Source: Ruminococcaceae bacterium UBA1865
GTDB lineage: Bacteria > Bacillota > Clostridia > Oscillospirales > Acutalibacteraceae
Length of the DNA stretch: 13,635 nt
NCBI GenBank assembly: GCA_002338255.1
Contig: DDHX01000032.1
Coordinates: forward strand, 89,974 to 103,608
Direction of reading: 5' to 3'
How positions within the stretch are numbered: position 1 is the first letter of the stretch; every line of letters begins with the position of its first letter. Below the pieces are notes generated by a model that saw only the letters and a list, made by a program, of their open reading frames with translations, made no database searches and had not been told where the DNA came from. A program made the translations under genes and the position numbers. This document shows, piece after piece, positions 1-8,025 of this stretch.

Positions 1-38
1 ATATACATTTTAATTGGAGAGTAGTATCAAATTAATTC

Positions 39-67
39 TTGACAAATAGGATAGATGCTGATAAAAT
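39..67 (+). promoter_or_regulatory. Vegetative (sigma-A type) promoter of the infC operon
   Basis: A perfect -35 hexamer TTGACA (39-44) is separated by exactly 17 bases from a -10 hexamer TAAAAT (62-67), one mismatch from consensus. Transcription would start around 73-76, giving an untranslated leader of about 160 nt before infC. The region is A/T-rich, as expected for a housekeeping promoter. The match is seen directly in the sequence; its activity is inferred. Confidence 0.85.
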
Positions 68-73
68 AAGTGA

Positions 74-204
74 GTAAAACAAAGCGGAACACAACCGTGT
101 TCACACCTGTGGGGTTTCGTCCGTCATGGGTCAATACTGTAAGATACTCATTTATGGGTTGACGTATTGGTGCGCGGGCGGATATTCTGCCCGCGCTTTA
201 ATTT
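74..204 (+). promoter_or_regulatory. Structured infC leader, candidate L20-responsive attenuator
   Basis: The transcribed leader can fold into several elements in order. The first is a hairpin GAACAC/GTGTTC (87-92 with 97-102, loop AACC). The second is an irregular arm with outer stem 130-137 paired to 164-171, an asymmetric internal loop, and inner stem 146-150 paired to 155-159. The last is a terminator hairpin at 172-196. The irregular arm ends one base before the terminator stem, so the two could stack. A possible competing pairing is 119-125 (GTCCGTC) with 177-183 (GGCGGAT), which would break the terminator stem. In Firmicutes the infC-rpmI-rplT operon is known to be repressed by ribosomal protein L20 through early termination in its leader (Rfam L20 leader). 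Position and architecture fit that; the exact L20-binding site is inferred and I could not run a covariance search. Confidence 0.65.
172..204 (+). terminator. Intrinsic terminator/attenuator in the infC leader
   Basis: A perfect 8-bp G/C stem, GCGCGGGC (172-179) with GCCCGCGC (189-196), closes a 9-nt loop and is followed by TTTAATTT (197-204). It lies between the promoter and the Shine-Dalgarno site of infC, so it must be bypassed for the operon to be expressed. That makes it an attenuator, or else the end of an unseen leader transcript. Confidence 0.8.
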
Positions 205-222
205 AAACTGATAACGTGTTTT

Positions 223-239
223 GGAGGTGCTTAACAATT
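223..239 (+). promoter_or_regulatory. Shine-Dalgarno site and AUU start codon of infC
   Basis: GGAGGTG at 223-229 is a strong ribosome binding site, and 7 nt after it comes ATT (237-239), in frame with IF3. A GTG at 216 is also in frame but lies upstream of the Shine-Dalgarno site, so it cannot use it. The family's N-terminus ([12 protein letters not shown]) begins right after the ATT. IF3 genes are well known for AUU starts, which let IF3 repress its own translation by rejecting non-canonical start codons. Confidence 0.88.
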
Positions 240-755
240 AGCAACAAGGAACTGCAGATTAACGAGGAAATTCGTGACAAAGAAGTGCGCGTCATAGGCT
301 CGGACGGCTCTCAGCTTGGGGTGATGACATCCGCTCAGGCTTTGGCAAAAGCATTCGAGGAAAATCTTGATCTTGTCAAAATCGCACCACAGGGTGTACC
401 CCCGGTGTGCAAGATCATTGATTACGGCAAATTTAGATTTGAGCAGGCGAAGCGTGATAAGGAAGCAAAGAAAAACCAGCGCATCGTCGACATCAAAGAG
501 ATTCGTTTGTCTTTAAACATTGACACTCACGACTTTAACACAAAAGTCGGCCATGCAACCCGCTTTTTAAATGATGGCGATAAGGTCAAGGCTTCCATCC
601 GCTTTCGCGGACGTGAAATGGGGCATCCCGAGCAAGGCTACGTCATAATGAGAAGTTTTGCCGCGGCACTCAGCGAGATTGCCAATGTTGAAAAGCCGGC
701 AAAATTAGAGGGACGCAACATGTTAATGTTCCTTGCATCCAAACCCGCTAAGTAA
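237..755 (+). CDS. infC: Translation initiation factor IF-3
   Basis: IF3 binds the 30S ribosomal subunit, prevents premature 50S joining and checks start-codon/initiator-tRNA pairing. The predicted protein has 172 residues from the AUU start, normal for the family. The N-terminal domain contains [20 protein letters not shown] and [16 protein letters not shown]. After a Lys-rich linker ([11 protein letters not shown]) the C-terminal domain shows the hallmark [23 protein letters not shown] and [12 protein letters not shown] segments. It is first in the infC-rpmI-rplT operon, 23 nt before rpmI. Expression is likely controlled twice: by transcription attenuation in the leader and by the AUU codon. 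Nothing appears broken. Starting at the upstream GTG (216) would add seven residues unlike the family, so I reject that start. Confidence 0.97.
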   Translation: MSNKELQINEEIRDKEVRVIGSDGSQLGVMTSAQALAKAFEENLDLVKIAPQGVPPVCKIIDYGKFRFEQAKRDKEAKKNQRIVDIKEIRLSLNIDTHDFNTKVGHATRFLNDGDKVKASIRFRGREMGHPEQGYVIMRSFAAALSEIANVEKPAKLEGRNMLMFLASKPAK

Positions 756-778
756 TCATTAATAAGGAGGACAATACC

Positions 779-976
779 ATGCCTAAAATCAAGACACATT
801 CAGGCGCTAAAAAGCGCTTCAAGCTTTCTAAAAACGGAAAGGTTATTCGCGGCCACGCAAACAAATCACACATCTTAAATAAGAAGACCACCAAGCGTAA
901 AAGAGGCCTCAGAAAAACCACTGTTGCCGACCAGACAAATGTGGCACAAGTAAAGAGATTAATTCCTTATAAATAA
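779..976 (+). CDS. rpmI: 50S ribosomal protein L35
   Basis: L35 is a small, very basic protein of the large ribosomal subunit. The 65-residue product starts [15 protein letters not shown] and contains the conserved [14 protein letters not shown] segment and a Lys/Arg-rich [12 protein letters not shown] run, all typical of the family at its usual length. AGGAGG (765-770) sits 8 nt before the ATG. It is the second gene of the operon, flanked by infC (23-nt gap) and rplT (46-nt gap). The gap before rplT holds an A/T-rich stretch and the rplT ribosome binding site, with no clear hairpin. Confidence 0.97.
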   Translation: MPKIKTHSGAKKRFKLSKNGKVIRGHANKSHILNKKTTKRKRGLRKTTVADQTNVAQVKRLIPYK

Positions 977-1022
977 GGATTAGTCGTAAATTTAAAATAA
1001 CCATCTATATGGAGGTAACATA

Positions 1023-1376
1023 ATGGCACGTGTAAAAGGTGCGTTGATGACACGCAAGAGAAGAAAAAAGACCTTAAAGCTTGCAAAAGGCTATTGGGGT
1101 TCCAAAAGTAAACATTTTAAGATGGCCAAACAGGCCGTAATGAAGTCCGGCAACTACGCATATGTCGGCCGTAAGGCAAGAAAAAGAGATTTCCGCCGCT
1201 TATGGATTACCCGTATTTCTGCCGCATGCCGTGCAAACGACATGAGCTATTCCGTGTTTATGAACGGATTGAAAAAAGCAGAAGTTACCTTAAACCGCAA
1301 GATGCTTGCAGAAATTGCAGTTGCCGATGAGGCCGCATTTAAAAGCTTGATCGAAAAAGCGAAAGCAGCACTATAA
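1023..1376 (+). CDS. rplT: 50S ribosomal protein L20
   Basis: L20 is needed for early assembly of the 50S subunit and, in this operon type, is the known autogenous repressor that binds the leader mRNA. The 117-residue protein begins [16 protein letters not shown]. It carries the conserved [37 protein letters not shown] and [11 protein letters not shown] segments and ends in the common VEKAKAAL-like tail (IEKAKAAL). The N-terminal third is very basic, matching the rRNA-threading tail of the family. GGAGG (1011-1015) lies 7 nt before the ATG. A strong intrinsic terminator begins 11 nt after the stop codon, so this is normally the last gene of the ribosomal part of the operon. Confidence 0.97.
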   Translation: MARVKGALMTRKRRKKTLKLAKGYWGSKSKHFKMAKQAVMKSGNYAYVGRKARKRDFRRLWITRISAACRANDMSYSVFMNGLKKAEVTLNRKMLAEIAVADEAAFKSLIEKAKAAL

Positions 1377-1386
1377 AAAGCTGTAA

Positions 1387-1420
1387 TTGCGCCCGGAATA
1401 CACCCGGGCGCAAATTTTAT
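1387..1420 (+). terminator. Strong intrinsic terminator after rplT
   Basis: A perfect 10-bp stem, TTGCGCCCGG (1387-1396) with CCGGGCGCAA (1404-1413), has a 7-nt loop and is followed by ATTTTAT (1414-1420). It ends the infC-rpmI-rplT transcript. The ribosome binding site of the next gene begins only 3 nt later and I see no separate promoter in the gap, so the methyltransferase and dprA are probably expressed by readthrough or from a promoter I cannot recognise. Confidence 0.9.
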
Positions 1421-1434
1421 ATGGAGAGAACATT

Positions 1435-2256
1435 ATGCCTGACCTTATAACAAGCCGTCAAAATGAAACAATTAAATCCGTGTCCCGCCTTTCTTCCTCC
1501 GCGGAAATCCGCAGGGAGCAGGGCCTTTTCATGGTTGAGGGAGCGCGGCTCTGCGCCGATGCTGCCAAGAGCGGAATGGCGGTTAAAATGTTGTTTTATA
1601 CAGCGCAAGCCAACGAAAAATACGGTAATTATATCAGTGAAGTCGCTGAGATTTCGGAACAGATTTATGAATTTGAGCCCCATGTTGCCGAACTTTTATC
1701 CGACACGAAAACACCACAGGGCGTTTTTTGTGTCTGTGAGATGCGGCGCGGTGCTTTAGGACTGTCCGGTATCAATCCAAAGCTTCACTATCTTGCACTT
1801 GAAAATATTCAGGATCCAGCCAACTTGGGTGCGGTTCTGCGTACAGCGGAAGCATTGGGAATCGGCGGCGTCATATTGACCGGAAGTTGTGATATTTATT
1901 CTCCAAAGGTACTCCGTGCGAGCATGGGAGCGATTTTCCGCTTCCCGTTCTTCCTTGCGGACAATATGGCTGAAGCTGTAAAACAGATGAATGCTGCCGG
2001 CTTTATAAGTTTCGCCGCAGTTCCGGATGCAGATGCACAGGAAGTAACCACAATCGACTTTCACCAACCCTCGGTTCTGGTTGTCGGCAACGAGGGCAAC
2101 GGTCTTACACAGGAAGCAATTTCTGCCTGTACCGGTACGGTGACTATTCCAATGCTTGGCAGGGCGGAGTCACTGAACGCGTCGGCTTCCGCCGCAATTC
2201 TGATGTGGGAAATGATGCGGTCAAAGTCTGGGGGCAGTTCAGATGCAGCTCGATAA
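1435..2256 (+). CDS. TrmH/SpoU-family RNA 2'-O-ribose methyltransferase (RlmB-like)
   Basis: The protein is predicted to transfer a methyl group from S-adenosylmethionine to a ribose 2'-OH in rRNA or tRNA. Its 273 residues have an N-terminal substrate-binding domain (about 5-100, with the GLFMVEGARL motif at 30-39) and a C-terminal SPOUT knot domain. All three family motifs are visible: motif 1 NLGAVLRTAEALGI with N130 and R136, motif 2 VVGNEGNGL at 216-224 with E220, and motif 3 IPMLGRAESLNASAS near 238-252. GGAGAG (1423-1428) precedes the ATG at 1435. An in-frame TTG at 1387 lies inside the terminator hairpin and is not a credible start. The exact target cannot be told from sequence. The location after rplT matches the YsgA/RlmB-like genes of other Firmicutes. 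Its last 14 nt overlap dprA. Confidence 0.92.
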   Translation: MPDLITSRQNETIKSVSRLSSSAEIRREQGLFMVEGARLCADAAKSGMAVKMLFYTAQANEKYGNYISEVAEISEQIYEFEPHVAELLSDTKTPQGVFCVCEMRRGALGLSGINPKLHYLALENIQDPANLGAVLRTAEALGIGGVILTGSCDIYSPKVLRASMGAIFRFPFFLADNMAEAVKQMNAAGFISFAAVPDADAQEVTTIDFHQPSVLVVGNEGNGLTQEAISACTGTVTIPMLGRAESLNASASAAILMWEMMRSKSGGSSDAAR

Positions 2257-3412
2257 AAGAGCCTATTGGGTATGGCTGCAGCACGGCTTGGGCGCAGGCA
2301 GCTCAAAGCAGAACCGTATTCTCTCGAACTATCATACTTTAGTCGATTTTTATGAGGCGGGTATGGAGGGGTGGCTTTTAGAAGGCTATTTTACGCACGG
2401 CGAGTTTGAAAAGCTAAGCTCCTTTTCAGCTCCTGACGCTGCGGCTTTAATTGAATACAGCGAAAAAATCGGCCAGCAGGTCGTTACTCCGGAATGTGAC
2501 AACTATCCGGAACCGCTCAGGCAGATTCATAATCCACCTTGTGCGCTCTATGTAAAAGGTACGCTGCCGGATTTTTCAGCGCTGGTCAGCATTTCCATCG
2601 TAGGTACGCGCAAAGCGACCGCGACGGGTATCGCCACCGCACGCAGCTTTGCTTTCGAGTTGGCCAAGCAAGGGGCGGTTGTTGTCAGCGGCGGCGCTTT
2701 GGGAATTGACACTGCATCCCATAAAGGCGCCTTGCAGGCAGGTGGTAAAACCGTGTGTGTGCTCGGCTGTGGAATTGACTTTAACTATTTAATGGGCAAT
2801 GCGGCGCTGCGTGCGGCGATTGCAAATTCCGGTGCGGTTATTTCCGAGTATCCGCCCAATACACAGGCAATCAATTCTAATTTTCCAATTCGCAACCGTA
2901 TTATATCCGGTTTAACTTTGGGCACGCTCGTAGTTGAGGCCGCAGGAAAAAGCGGCTCGCTGATTACCGCGGATTATGCGCTTGAACAGGGAAGAGATGT
3001 TTTTGCCGTTCCTGCCGGGATTTTCAGTCCTGTTTCACAGGGTGTAAACAACTTGATTAAAAGCGGAGCCAAACCTGTATCCAACGCGGGCGAAATTTTA
3101 GAAGAATATGTTTATCGGTTTCCCGATAAAATTAATTTGAATGACGATAAAACTAACGTGATTCTTCATTCTGCCGATACAATATCGAATATCTTTGATG
3201 AAGGAACTACTGCTGAACCGCTCTGCGAGGCTGATTTTTCTGCCGACGCGGTGAACCTCTATTCAAAATTGAAGAATACACCTTGCCATATTTCTGAATT
3301 AGAACAGCTTACCGGCATCTCCACCGCGCGACTTCTGACAGCGGTAACCGAACTGGAACTTGCGGAAAAAATAAGCTCTCATTCAGGTCGTCGTTACAGT
3401 TTGCCGCGATAA
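2243..3412 (+). CDS. dprA: DNA-processing protein DprA (Smf)
   Basis: DprA binds incoming single-stranded DNA in the cytoplasm and loads RecA during natural transformation; it is also widespread in bacteria not known to be competent. The 389-residue protein has an N-terminal helical (SAM-like) region (about 1-80), a Rossmann-fold core (about 85-290) and a C-terminal winged-helix domain (about 335-389). Core motifs are IVGTRKA (119-125), SGGALGIDTASHKGAL (149-164), PPNTQAINSNFPIRNRIISG (204-223) and the GKSGSLITADYALEQGR segment (235-251). One loop reads FAVPAGIFSPVSQGVN where FAVPGxIxSxxSxGxN is usual, a mild deviation. The ATG overlaps the end of the methyltransferase by 14 nt, implying translational coupling; the upstream GGGGGCAG (2230-2237) is a modest ribosome binding site. 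A terminator follows the gene. Confidence 0.96.
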   Translation: MQLDKRAYWVWLQHGLGAGSSKQNRILSNYHTLVDFYEAGMEGWLLEGYFTHGEFEKLSSFSAPDAAALIEYSEKIGQQVVTPECDNYPEPLRQIHNPPCALYVKGTLPDFSALVSISIVGTRKATATGIATARSFAFELAKQGAVVVSGGALGIDTASHKGALQAGGKTVCVLGCGIDFNYLMGNAALRAAIANSGAVISEYPPNTQAINSNFPIRNRIISGLTLGTLVVEAAGKSGSLITADYALEQGRDVFAVPAGIFSPVSQGVNNLIKSGAKPVSNAGEILEEYVYRFPDKINLNDDKTNVILHSADTISNIFDEGTTAEPLCEADFSADAVNLYSKLKNTPCHISELEQLTGISTARLLTAVTELELAEKISSHSGRRYSLPR

Positions 3413-3425
3413 ACGTTGTTAAAAA

Positions 3426-3449
3426 CTGCCGATGTATGCGGCAGATTTT
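3426..3449 (+). terminator. Candidate intrinsic terminator after dprA
   Basis: CTGCCG (3426-3431) pairs with CGGCAG (3439-3444) around a 7-nt loop, followed by ATTTT. An A-tract on the 5' side can pair with the T-tract. The stem is short (6 bp), so termination may be partial. It separates dprA from the topA group. Confidence 0.65.
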
Positions 3450-3542
3450 AAAAATGTTTAATATTTTTTTCAAATACTCATTCTTGTTGGATAAAAATAT
3501 CAGAACATTCCATATTAAGAAAGTTCAAATGAGGTGATTTCC
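3450..3542 (+). promoter_or_regulatory. A/T-rich region upstream of topA, probable promoter region
   Basis: This is the only substantial intergenic space after rplT. It is very A/T-rich, as expected for a promoter region after a terminator. The best -35/-10 pair I can find is weak: TTGGAT (3487-3492) with CATATT (3511-3516), 18-nt spacing. TATTAA (3513-3518) is an alternative -10. AGGTGA (3532-3537) is the topA ribosome binding site. A promoter here is inferred from context more than from a good match. Confidence 0.35.
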
Positions 3543-5624
3543 ATGTCAAAGCTTGTGATCGTTGAATCACCGGCCAAGGCCAAAACAATCAAGAAGTTTT
3601 TAGGCTCCGGCTACGAAGTAATCGCGTCCATGGGGCATGTACGTGATTTACCGGAGAGCCGTTTGAGTGTTGATGTAAAAAATGACTTTAAACCTAAATA
3701 CGATATCATTAAGGGAAAAGAAAAACTGGTACAGGAGTTAAAGGACAAGGCGGAAAAAAGTGACGCAGTCCTGCTCGCGACTGACCCGGATCGCGAGGGC
3801 GAAGCCATTTCGTGGCATCTGGCATATATTTTGGGGTTAAGTACCGAAGATGATAATCGCATTACATTTAATGAAATTACAAAAACGGGCGTTACAAACG
3901 GAATGCAGAATCCCCGCAAAATTGACATAGACCTTGTCAATGCACAGCAGGCGCGCCGTATTTTGGACCGTCTTGTGGGTTATAAGCTCAGCCCGTTTCT
4001 TTCACAGAAAATCCGCCGCGGGCTTTCCGCCGGCCGTGTGCAATCTGTTGCGGTACGGATCATCGTGGACCGCGAAGAGGAAATCCGAGCCTTTGTGCCG
4101 GAGGAATACTGGACAATTGACGCGAAGTTCAACCCACAGAGCTCACGTAAGGTTTTCAGCGCAACTTTTTACGGTGACACCCAAGGCAAAATGAAAATCA
4201 CCAATCAAGAGCAGTCCGACCGGATTCTCTCTGATTTAAATGATGCAGAGTACCGTATTACCAAAGTGAAAAAGGGCACGCGCAAAAAAAATCCTGCGCC
4301 GCCGTTTATTACATCAACGCTTCAGCAGGAGGCCTCGCGCAGGTTAGGCTTTCAGGCACGCCGTACAATGAAAGCGGCACAGGAGCTTTATGAAGGTGTT
4401 GAAATTAGCGATATGGGCGCTGTCGGTTTAATTACTTATATGAGAACCGATTCTCTGCGTATTTCCGAGGATGCGATTAAGGATGCAAACGATTATATCT
4501 TAGAGCGGTGGGGCAAAAAGTACCTGCCCGATACCCCGCGCCATTTTAAAACGAAAGCGGGTGCCCAGGACGGCCATGAAGCAATCCGCCCGTCCATGCC
4601 CAGTCTTTCGCCGGACAAGGTGAAAGAAAGCCTTTCAAATGATCAATTTAAATTGTACAAACTCATTTGGGAACGCTTTATTGCGTGCCAAATGTCCAAT
4701 TGTCTGCAAAGCACGGTACAGGCTGATATTCAGGCAAAGGACTACATTTTTAAAGCTTCCGGCTATACCGTTACTTTTGACGGATACACGGTGCTTTACG
4801 AAGAGGGCAAGGATGAAGAGACGGAAAAAGAGACGACTCTTCCGCTGCTCGAAAAAGATATGCTGCTGAAGCTGAAAGAAATTGCCGGCAGCCAGCATTT
4901 CACACAGCCGCCGGCCTACTATACCGAAGCTTCGCTCATCAAGGCGCTTGAAGAAAACGGAATTGGCCGTCCGTCAACTTACGCTGCGACAATTTCGACC
5001 ATTACGGGTCGTGAATATGTCGTACGTGACGGCAAATCTTTAAAGCCAACCGAACTCGGTGAGGTTTCCACCAAGCTGATGAAAGAACGCTTCCCCAAAA
5101 TAGTGAATATGAAATTTACAGCACAGGTTGAAGATGACCTCGATAGTGTCCAGAGTGGTGCGGTTGACTGGATTCAGACGCTTCATAATTTTTACGGAGA
5201 CTTTGAAAAAACTCTGAAACAGGCCAAAGAGGATATGCAGGGTGTGAAAATTCCTCTTAAAGAAGACGAGACTGATATTATCTGCGAAAAATGCGGCCGT
5301 AAAATGGTCATCAAGATGGGCAGATACGGAAAATTCATTGCGTGCCCGGGTTACCCGGAGTGCAAGAATATTAAGAAGCTCGTTCAGGAGACCGGCGCGG
5401 AATGCCCGAAGTGCGGTGGCAAGGTCATTGTTAAGAAGTCTAAAAAAGGCAGAATTTTCTATGGCTGCTCCGAGTATCCGAATTGTGACTTTATTTCATG
5501 GGATGAACCGACAACGGAAAAATGCCCTCGCTGCGGAAAAACATTGTTAAAGAAAAAAGGGAAACATCCAAAAATCTATTGCATTACGCCGGATTGCGGC
5601 TATGAAAAGACGGAGGAAGAATGA
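3543..5624 (+). CDS. topA: DNA topoisomerase I (type IA)
   Basis: TopA relaxes negatively supercoiled DNA by cutting one strand through a 5'-phosphotyrosine link. The 693-residue protein matches the usual Firmicutes length. An N-terminal Toprim domain (about 1-115) carries the acidic residues E8 ([10 protein letters not shown]) and D81/D83/E85 ([13 protein letters not shown]). The type IA core has the catalytic tyrosine Y299 and R301 in [14 protein letters not shown], plus GIGRPSTYA (473-481). The C-terminus has three zinc-ribbon repeats: C581/C584/C601/C607, C621/C624/C642/C648 and C661/C664/C680/C685. An in-frame GTG at 3534 lies inside the ribosome binding site AGGTGA, so the ATG at 3543 is preferred. 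The stop codon overlaps the start of trmFO (ATGA), implying translational coupling. Confidence 0.98.
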   Translation: MSKLVIVESPAKAKTIKKFLGSGYEVIASMGHVRDLPESRLSVDVKNDFKPKYDIIKGKEKLVQELKDKAEKSDAVLLATDPDREGEAISWHLAYILGLSTEDDNRITFNEITKTGVTNGMQNPRKIDIDLVNAQQARRILDRLVGYKLSPFLSQKIRRGLSAGRVQSVAVRIIVDREEEIRAFVPEEYWTIDAKFNPQSSRKVFSATFYGDTQGKMKITNQEQSDRILSDLNDAEYRITKVKKGTRKKNPAPPFITSTLQQEASRRLGFQARRTMKAAQELYEGVEISDMGAVGLITYMRTDSLRISEDAIKDANDYILERWGKKYLPDTPRHFKTKAGAQDGHEAIRPSMPSLSPDKVKESLSNDQFKLYKLIWERFIACQMSNCLQSTVQADIQAKDYIFKASGYTVTFDGYTVLYEEGKDEETEKETTLPLLEKDMLLKLKEIAGSQHFTQPPAYYTEASLIKALEENGIGRPSTYAATISTITGREYVVRDGKSLKPTELGEVSTKLMKERFPKIVNMKFTAQVEDDLDSVQSGAVDWIQTLHNFYGDFEKTLKQAKEDMQGVKIPLKEDETDIICEKCGRKMVIKMGRYGKFIACPGYPECKNIKKLVQETGAECPKCGGKVIVKKSKKGRIFYGCSEYPNCDFISWDEPTTEKCPRCGKTLLKKKGKHPKIYCITPDCGYEKTEEE

Positions 5625-6943
5625 GTATCAGAGTTATTGGCGCGGGTCTTGCCGGGTGCGAGGCCGCGTGGCAAATCGCCGAGGCTGGAATTGAAACCGA
5701 GCTTTATGAAATGAAGCCGGTCAAGTTTTCCCCGGCGCATCACAACTCAAATTTTGCCGAACTGATTTGTTCCAATTCCCTCAAAGCCGAGCGTGTGGAA
5801 AGCGCCGCCGGTCTGCTCAAAGAAGAGATGCGGCGTTTAGGTTCGCTGCTGATGCAATGTGCCGATTCCTGCCGGGTTCCGGCGGGTGGAGCGCTTGCGG
5901 TTGACCGCGATGCTTTTTCAGAAGCCGTAACACAAAAAATCGGCAACCATCCCCATATTCATATCCACCATGAGGAGATAAAAGAAATACCCGGCGATGG
6001 CATTACCGTGATTGCTACGGGCCCGCTGACTGCCGATACACTCGCTGCCCAAATTTCCGCACTTTGCGGCGGCAGTTTAAGCTTTTTTGATGCTGCCGCA
6101 CCCATTGTGACAGCCGAAAGTCTTGACATGGACAAAGTTTTTGCCGCTTCGCGCTATGACAAGGGCGGCGATGATGCTTATCTGAACTGCCCAATGAACA
6201 GGGAAGAGTATGAACGCTTTTACGCGGCGCTGATTTCAGCCGAACGCGCACCTGTGCATGATTTTGATGTTGCCGACCCAAAGGTTTACGAGGGTTGCAT
6301 GCCTGTCGAAGTGATGGGGCAGCGTGGGCAGGATACCCTGCGTTTCGGCCCGCTCAAACCTGTCGGACTACGCGACCCGAAAACCGGTCATCGGCCGTGG
6401 GCAGTGGTGCAATTAAGACGTGAGGACAAAGCGGGTACGCTCTTTAATTTAGTTGGCTTTCAGACGAATCTGAAATTCGGGGAACAAAAACGTGTTTTCG
6501 GCCTGATACCGGGACTTGAAAACGCGGAGTTCGTAAGATATGGGGTAATGCACCGCAATACTTTTCTGAATTCGCCGCAGGTACTCCATTCCGATTACAG
6601 TCTAAAAATGAATCCAAATTTGTTTTTTGCAGGTCAAATCACAGGGGTCGAAGGCTACATGGAATCTGCTTCCTCCGGCATGATGGCTGGAATCAATGCC
6701 GTGCGCCGCGAGAATAATGAAAATACGCTGACTTTGCCCGGTACGACGATGATCGGTGCATTGAGCCGCTACATTGCGGCGGGCAGCGAAACAAATTTTC
6801 AGCCTATGGGCGCAAATTTCGGTGTTATTCCGCCGATTGAACCGCACATTCGAGATAAAAAAGAGCGCTATGCCGCATTTTCGGCACGCGCTTTGCACGA
6901 GTTAAATGAAATGATGTTAGCAAACCAATTATCGCAATACTGA
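5621..6943 (+). CDS. trmFO: Folate/FAD-dependent tRNA (uracil-54-C5)-methyltransferase TrmFO
   Basis: TrmFO makes ribothymidine at position 54 of the T-loop of tRNA, using 5,10-methylenetetrahydrofolate and reduced FAD instead of S-adenosylmethionine. The 440-residue protein opens with a dinucleotide-binding motif, [12 protein letters not shown] (5-16), followed by an acidic strand end (ELYEMKP). It has the family-diagnostic [10 protein letters not shown] (46-55) and [10 protein letters not shown] (221-230). C50 and C226 correspond to the two catalytic cysteines described for the Bacillus enzyme. [20 protein letters not shown] near the C-terminus is also typical. The start overlaps the topA stop by 4 nt, with GGAGGA at 5612-5617 as ribosome binding site. 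The topA-trmFO pairing is common in Firmicutes. Older annotations call this family Gid or GidA-like. Confidence 0.97.
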   Translation: MSIRVIGAGLAGCEAAWQIAEAGIETELYEMKPVKFSPAHHNSNFAELICSNSLKAERVESAAGLLKEEMRRLGSLLMQCADSCRVPAGGALAVDRDAFSEAVTQKIGNHPHIHIHHEEIKEIPGDGITVIATGPLTADTLAAQISALCGGSLSFFDAAAPIVTAESLDMDKVFAASRYDKGGDDAYLNCPMNREEYERFYAALISAERAPVHDFDVADPKVYEGCMPVEVMGQRGQDTLRFGPLKPVGLRDPKTGHRPWAVVQLRREDKAGTLFNLVGFQTNLKFGEQKRVFGLIPGLENAEFVRYGVMHRNTFLNSPQVLHSDYSLKMNPNLFFAGQITGVEGYMESASSGMMAGINAVRRENNENTLTLPGTTMIGALSRYIAAGSETNFQPMGANFGVIPPIEPHIRDKKERYAAFSARALHELNEMMLANQLSQY

Positions 6944-6960
6944 GAATAGGGGTGTGTCAC

Positions 6961-7989
6961 ATGAAAATCATAGTTGATGCCTTTGGCGGCGACAATGCGC
7001 CGCTTGAGATTTTGAAGGGCTGCGCGCAAGCCGTGGAAAAACTTGACGTTGACATTATGTTGACCGGCCGAGAAGATGAAATCCGCCGTGTCGCACAGGA
7101 GAACGCAGTCTCTTTAAACCGTATGGAAATCATTGATGCTCCCGACGTTATCACAATGGAAGATCACGCCGGCGAAATTATGAAGTCAAAAACAAACTGT
7201 TCCATGGCTGAAGGCTTGCGCAGGCTTACAGCAGGGGAAGGCGACGCCTTTATTTCCGCGGGCAACAGCGGCGCTTTGGTTGTTGGTGCCACCTTAATTG
7301 TTAAACGTATTAAGGGAATTAAGCGTGTTGCATTTGCTCCAATCATGCCGAAAAACGATGGCTGTTTTATGCTGATTGACAGCGGTGCGAATGTGGAATG
7401 CAAAGCTGATATGCTTCGCCAGTTTGGCGTAATGGGCTCCATTTACATGCAAAAAGTAATGAATATTACAAATCCACGTGTCGCACTTGCCAACATTGGT
7501 ACAGAGGATCATAAGGGCGGCGAGCTTCAACACGAAGCGTTCGCGCTGCTGAAGGACTCAAATCTCAATTTCGTAGGCAACATCGAAGCGCGCGACATTC
7601 CGCTTGATGCGGGAGAAGTCATCGTGGCCGATGGTTTTACCGGCAACGTTATCCTGAAAACATATGAAGGCGTTGCCATCATGCTGATGGGCAAGGTCAA
7701 GAATATATTTACAAAAAGTTTTCTCAACAAATTGGCTGCGGCAATAGTTTTAAAAGATATCAAGGCGCTTAAAAAAACCATGGACTACAATGAATACGGC
7801 GGGGCACCGCTAATGGGCTGCGCTAAGCCTGTATTCAAGGCGCACGGCAGCGCAAAGGCAAAAACCTTTTATAACGCACTTCGCCTTACAAAAGCTTATG
7901 TTGCCGGTGGTGTTGTGGATGAAATCGCGAGTTCTGTTGCAGACTATAAGAGTAATTTCATTGAGACGGATGTTAGCGAAGACTCCTAA
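6961..7989 (+). CDS. plsX: Phosphate acyltransferase PlsX
   Basis: PlsX converts acyl-ACP and phosphate to acyl-phosphate, the acyl donor used by PlsY in the first step of phospholipid synthesis; it is a peripheral membrane protein. The 342-residue product shows VDAFGGDNAP (5-14), SAGNSGALV (99-107), LIDSGAN (138-144), ANIGTEDHKGGEL (177-189), VADGFTGNV (222-230) and YGGAPLMG (279-286), all characteristic. AGGGGTG (6948-6954) lies 6 nt before the ATG at 6961. The in-frame GTG at 6952 falls inside that site and is rejected. The gene follows trmFO by 17 nt and precedes rnc by 36 nt with no terminator, so it is probably in one transcript with them. The acpP or fab genes that often sit between plsX and rnc are absent. 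Confidence 0.97.
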   Translation: MKIIVDAFGGDNAPLEILKGCAQAVEKLDVDIMLTGREDEIRRVAQENAVSLNRMEIIDAPDVITMEDHAGEIMKSKTNCSMAEGLRRLTAGEGDAFISAGNSGALVVGATLIVKRIKGIKRVAFAPIMPKNDGCFMLIDSGANVECKADMLRQFGVMGSIYMQKVMNITNPRVALANIGTEDHKGGELQHEAFALLKDSNLNFVGNIEARDIPLDAGEVIVADGFTGNVILKTYEGVAIMLMGKVKNIFTKSFLNKLAAAIVLKDIKALKKTMDYNEYGGAPLMGCAKPVFKAHGSAKAKTFYNALRLTKAYVAGGVVDEIASSVADYKSNFIETDVSEDS

Positions 7990-8025
7990 GTTAATACTGA
8001 ATTCGCTTTATTGGAGCGTGTATTT

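Noticed and set aside
102..111. Small inverted repeat CACA-CC-TGTG in the leader as a protein-binding operator.
   Set aside because: The half-sites are only 4 bp with a 2-nt gap, too little to claim, and it overlaps the better-supported 87-102 hairpin.
126..206. A 26-codon ATG reading frame in the infC leader that ends within the terminator T-tract, a possible leader peptide.
   Set aside because: There is no convincing ribosome binding site at the right distance (GGGG at 111-114 is 11 nt away), no run of regulatory codons, and the stretch is better explained as structured leader RNA.
1756..2067. A 103-residue minus-strand reading frame inside the methyltransferase gene.
   Set aside because: It is a shadow of the conserved SpoU-family coding frame, with no recognisable protein features.
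8011..8025. TTG at 8011 as the rnc start.
   Set aside because: The TTG overlaps the GGAG ribosome binding site used by the ATG at 8026, and the added residues are not typical of RNase III.
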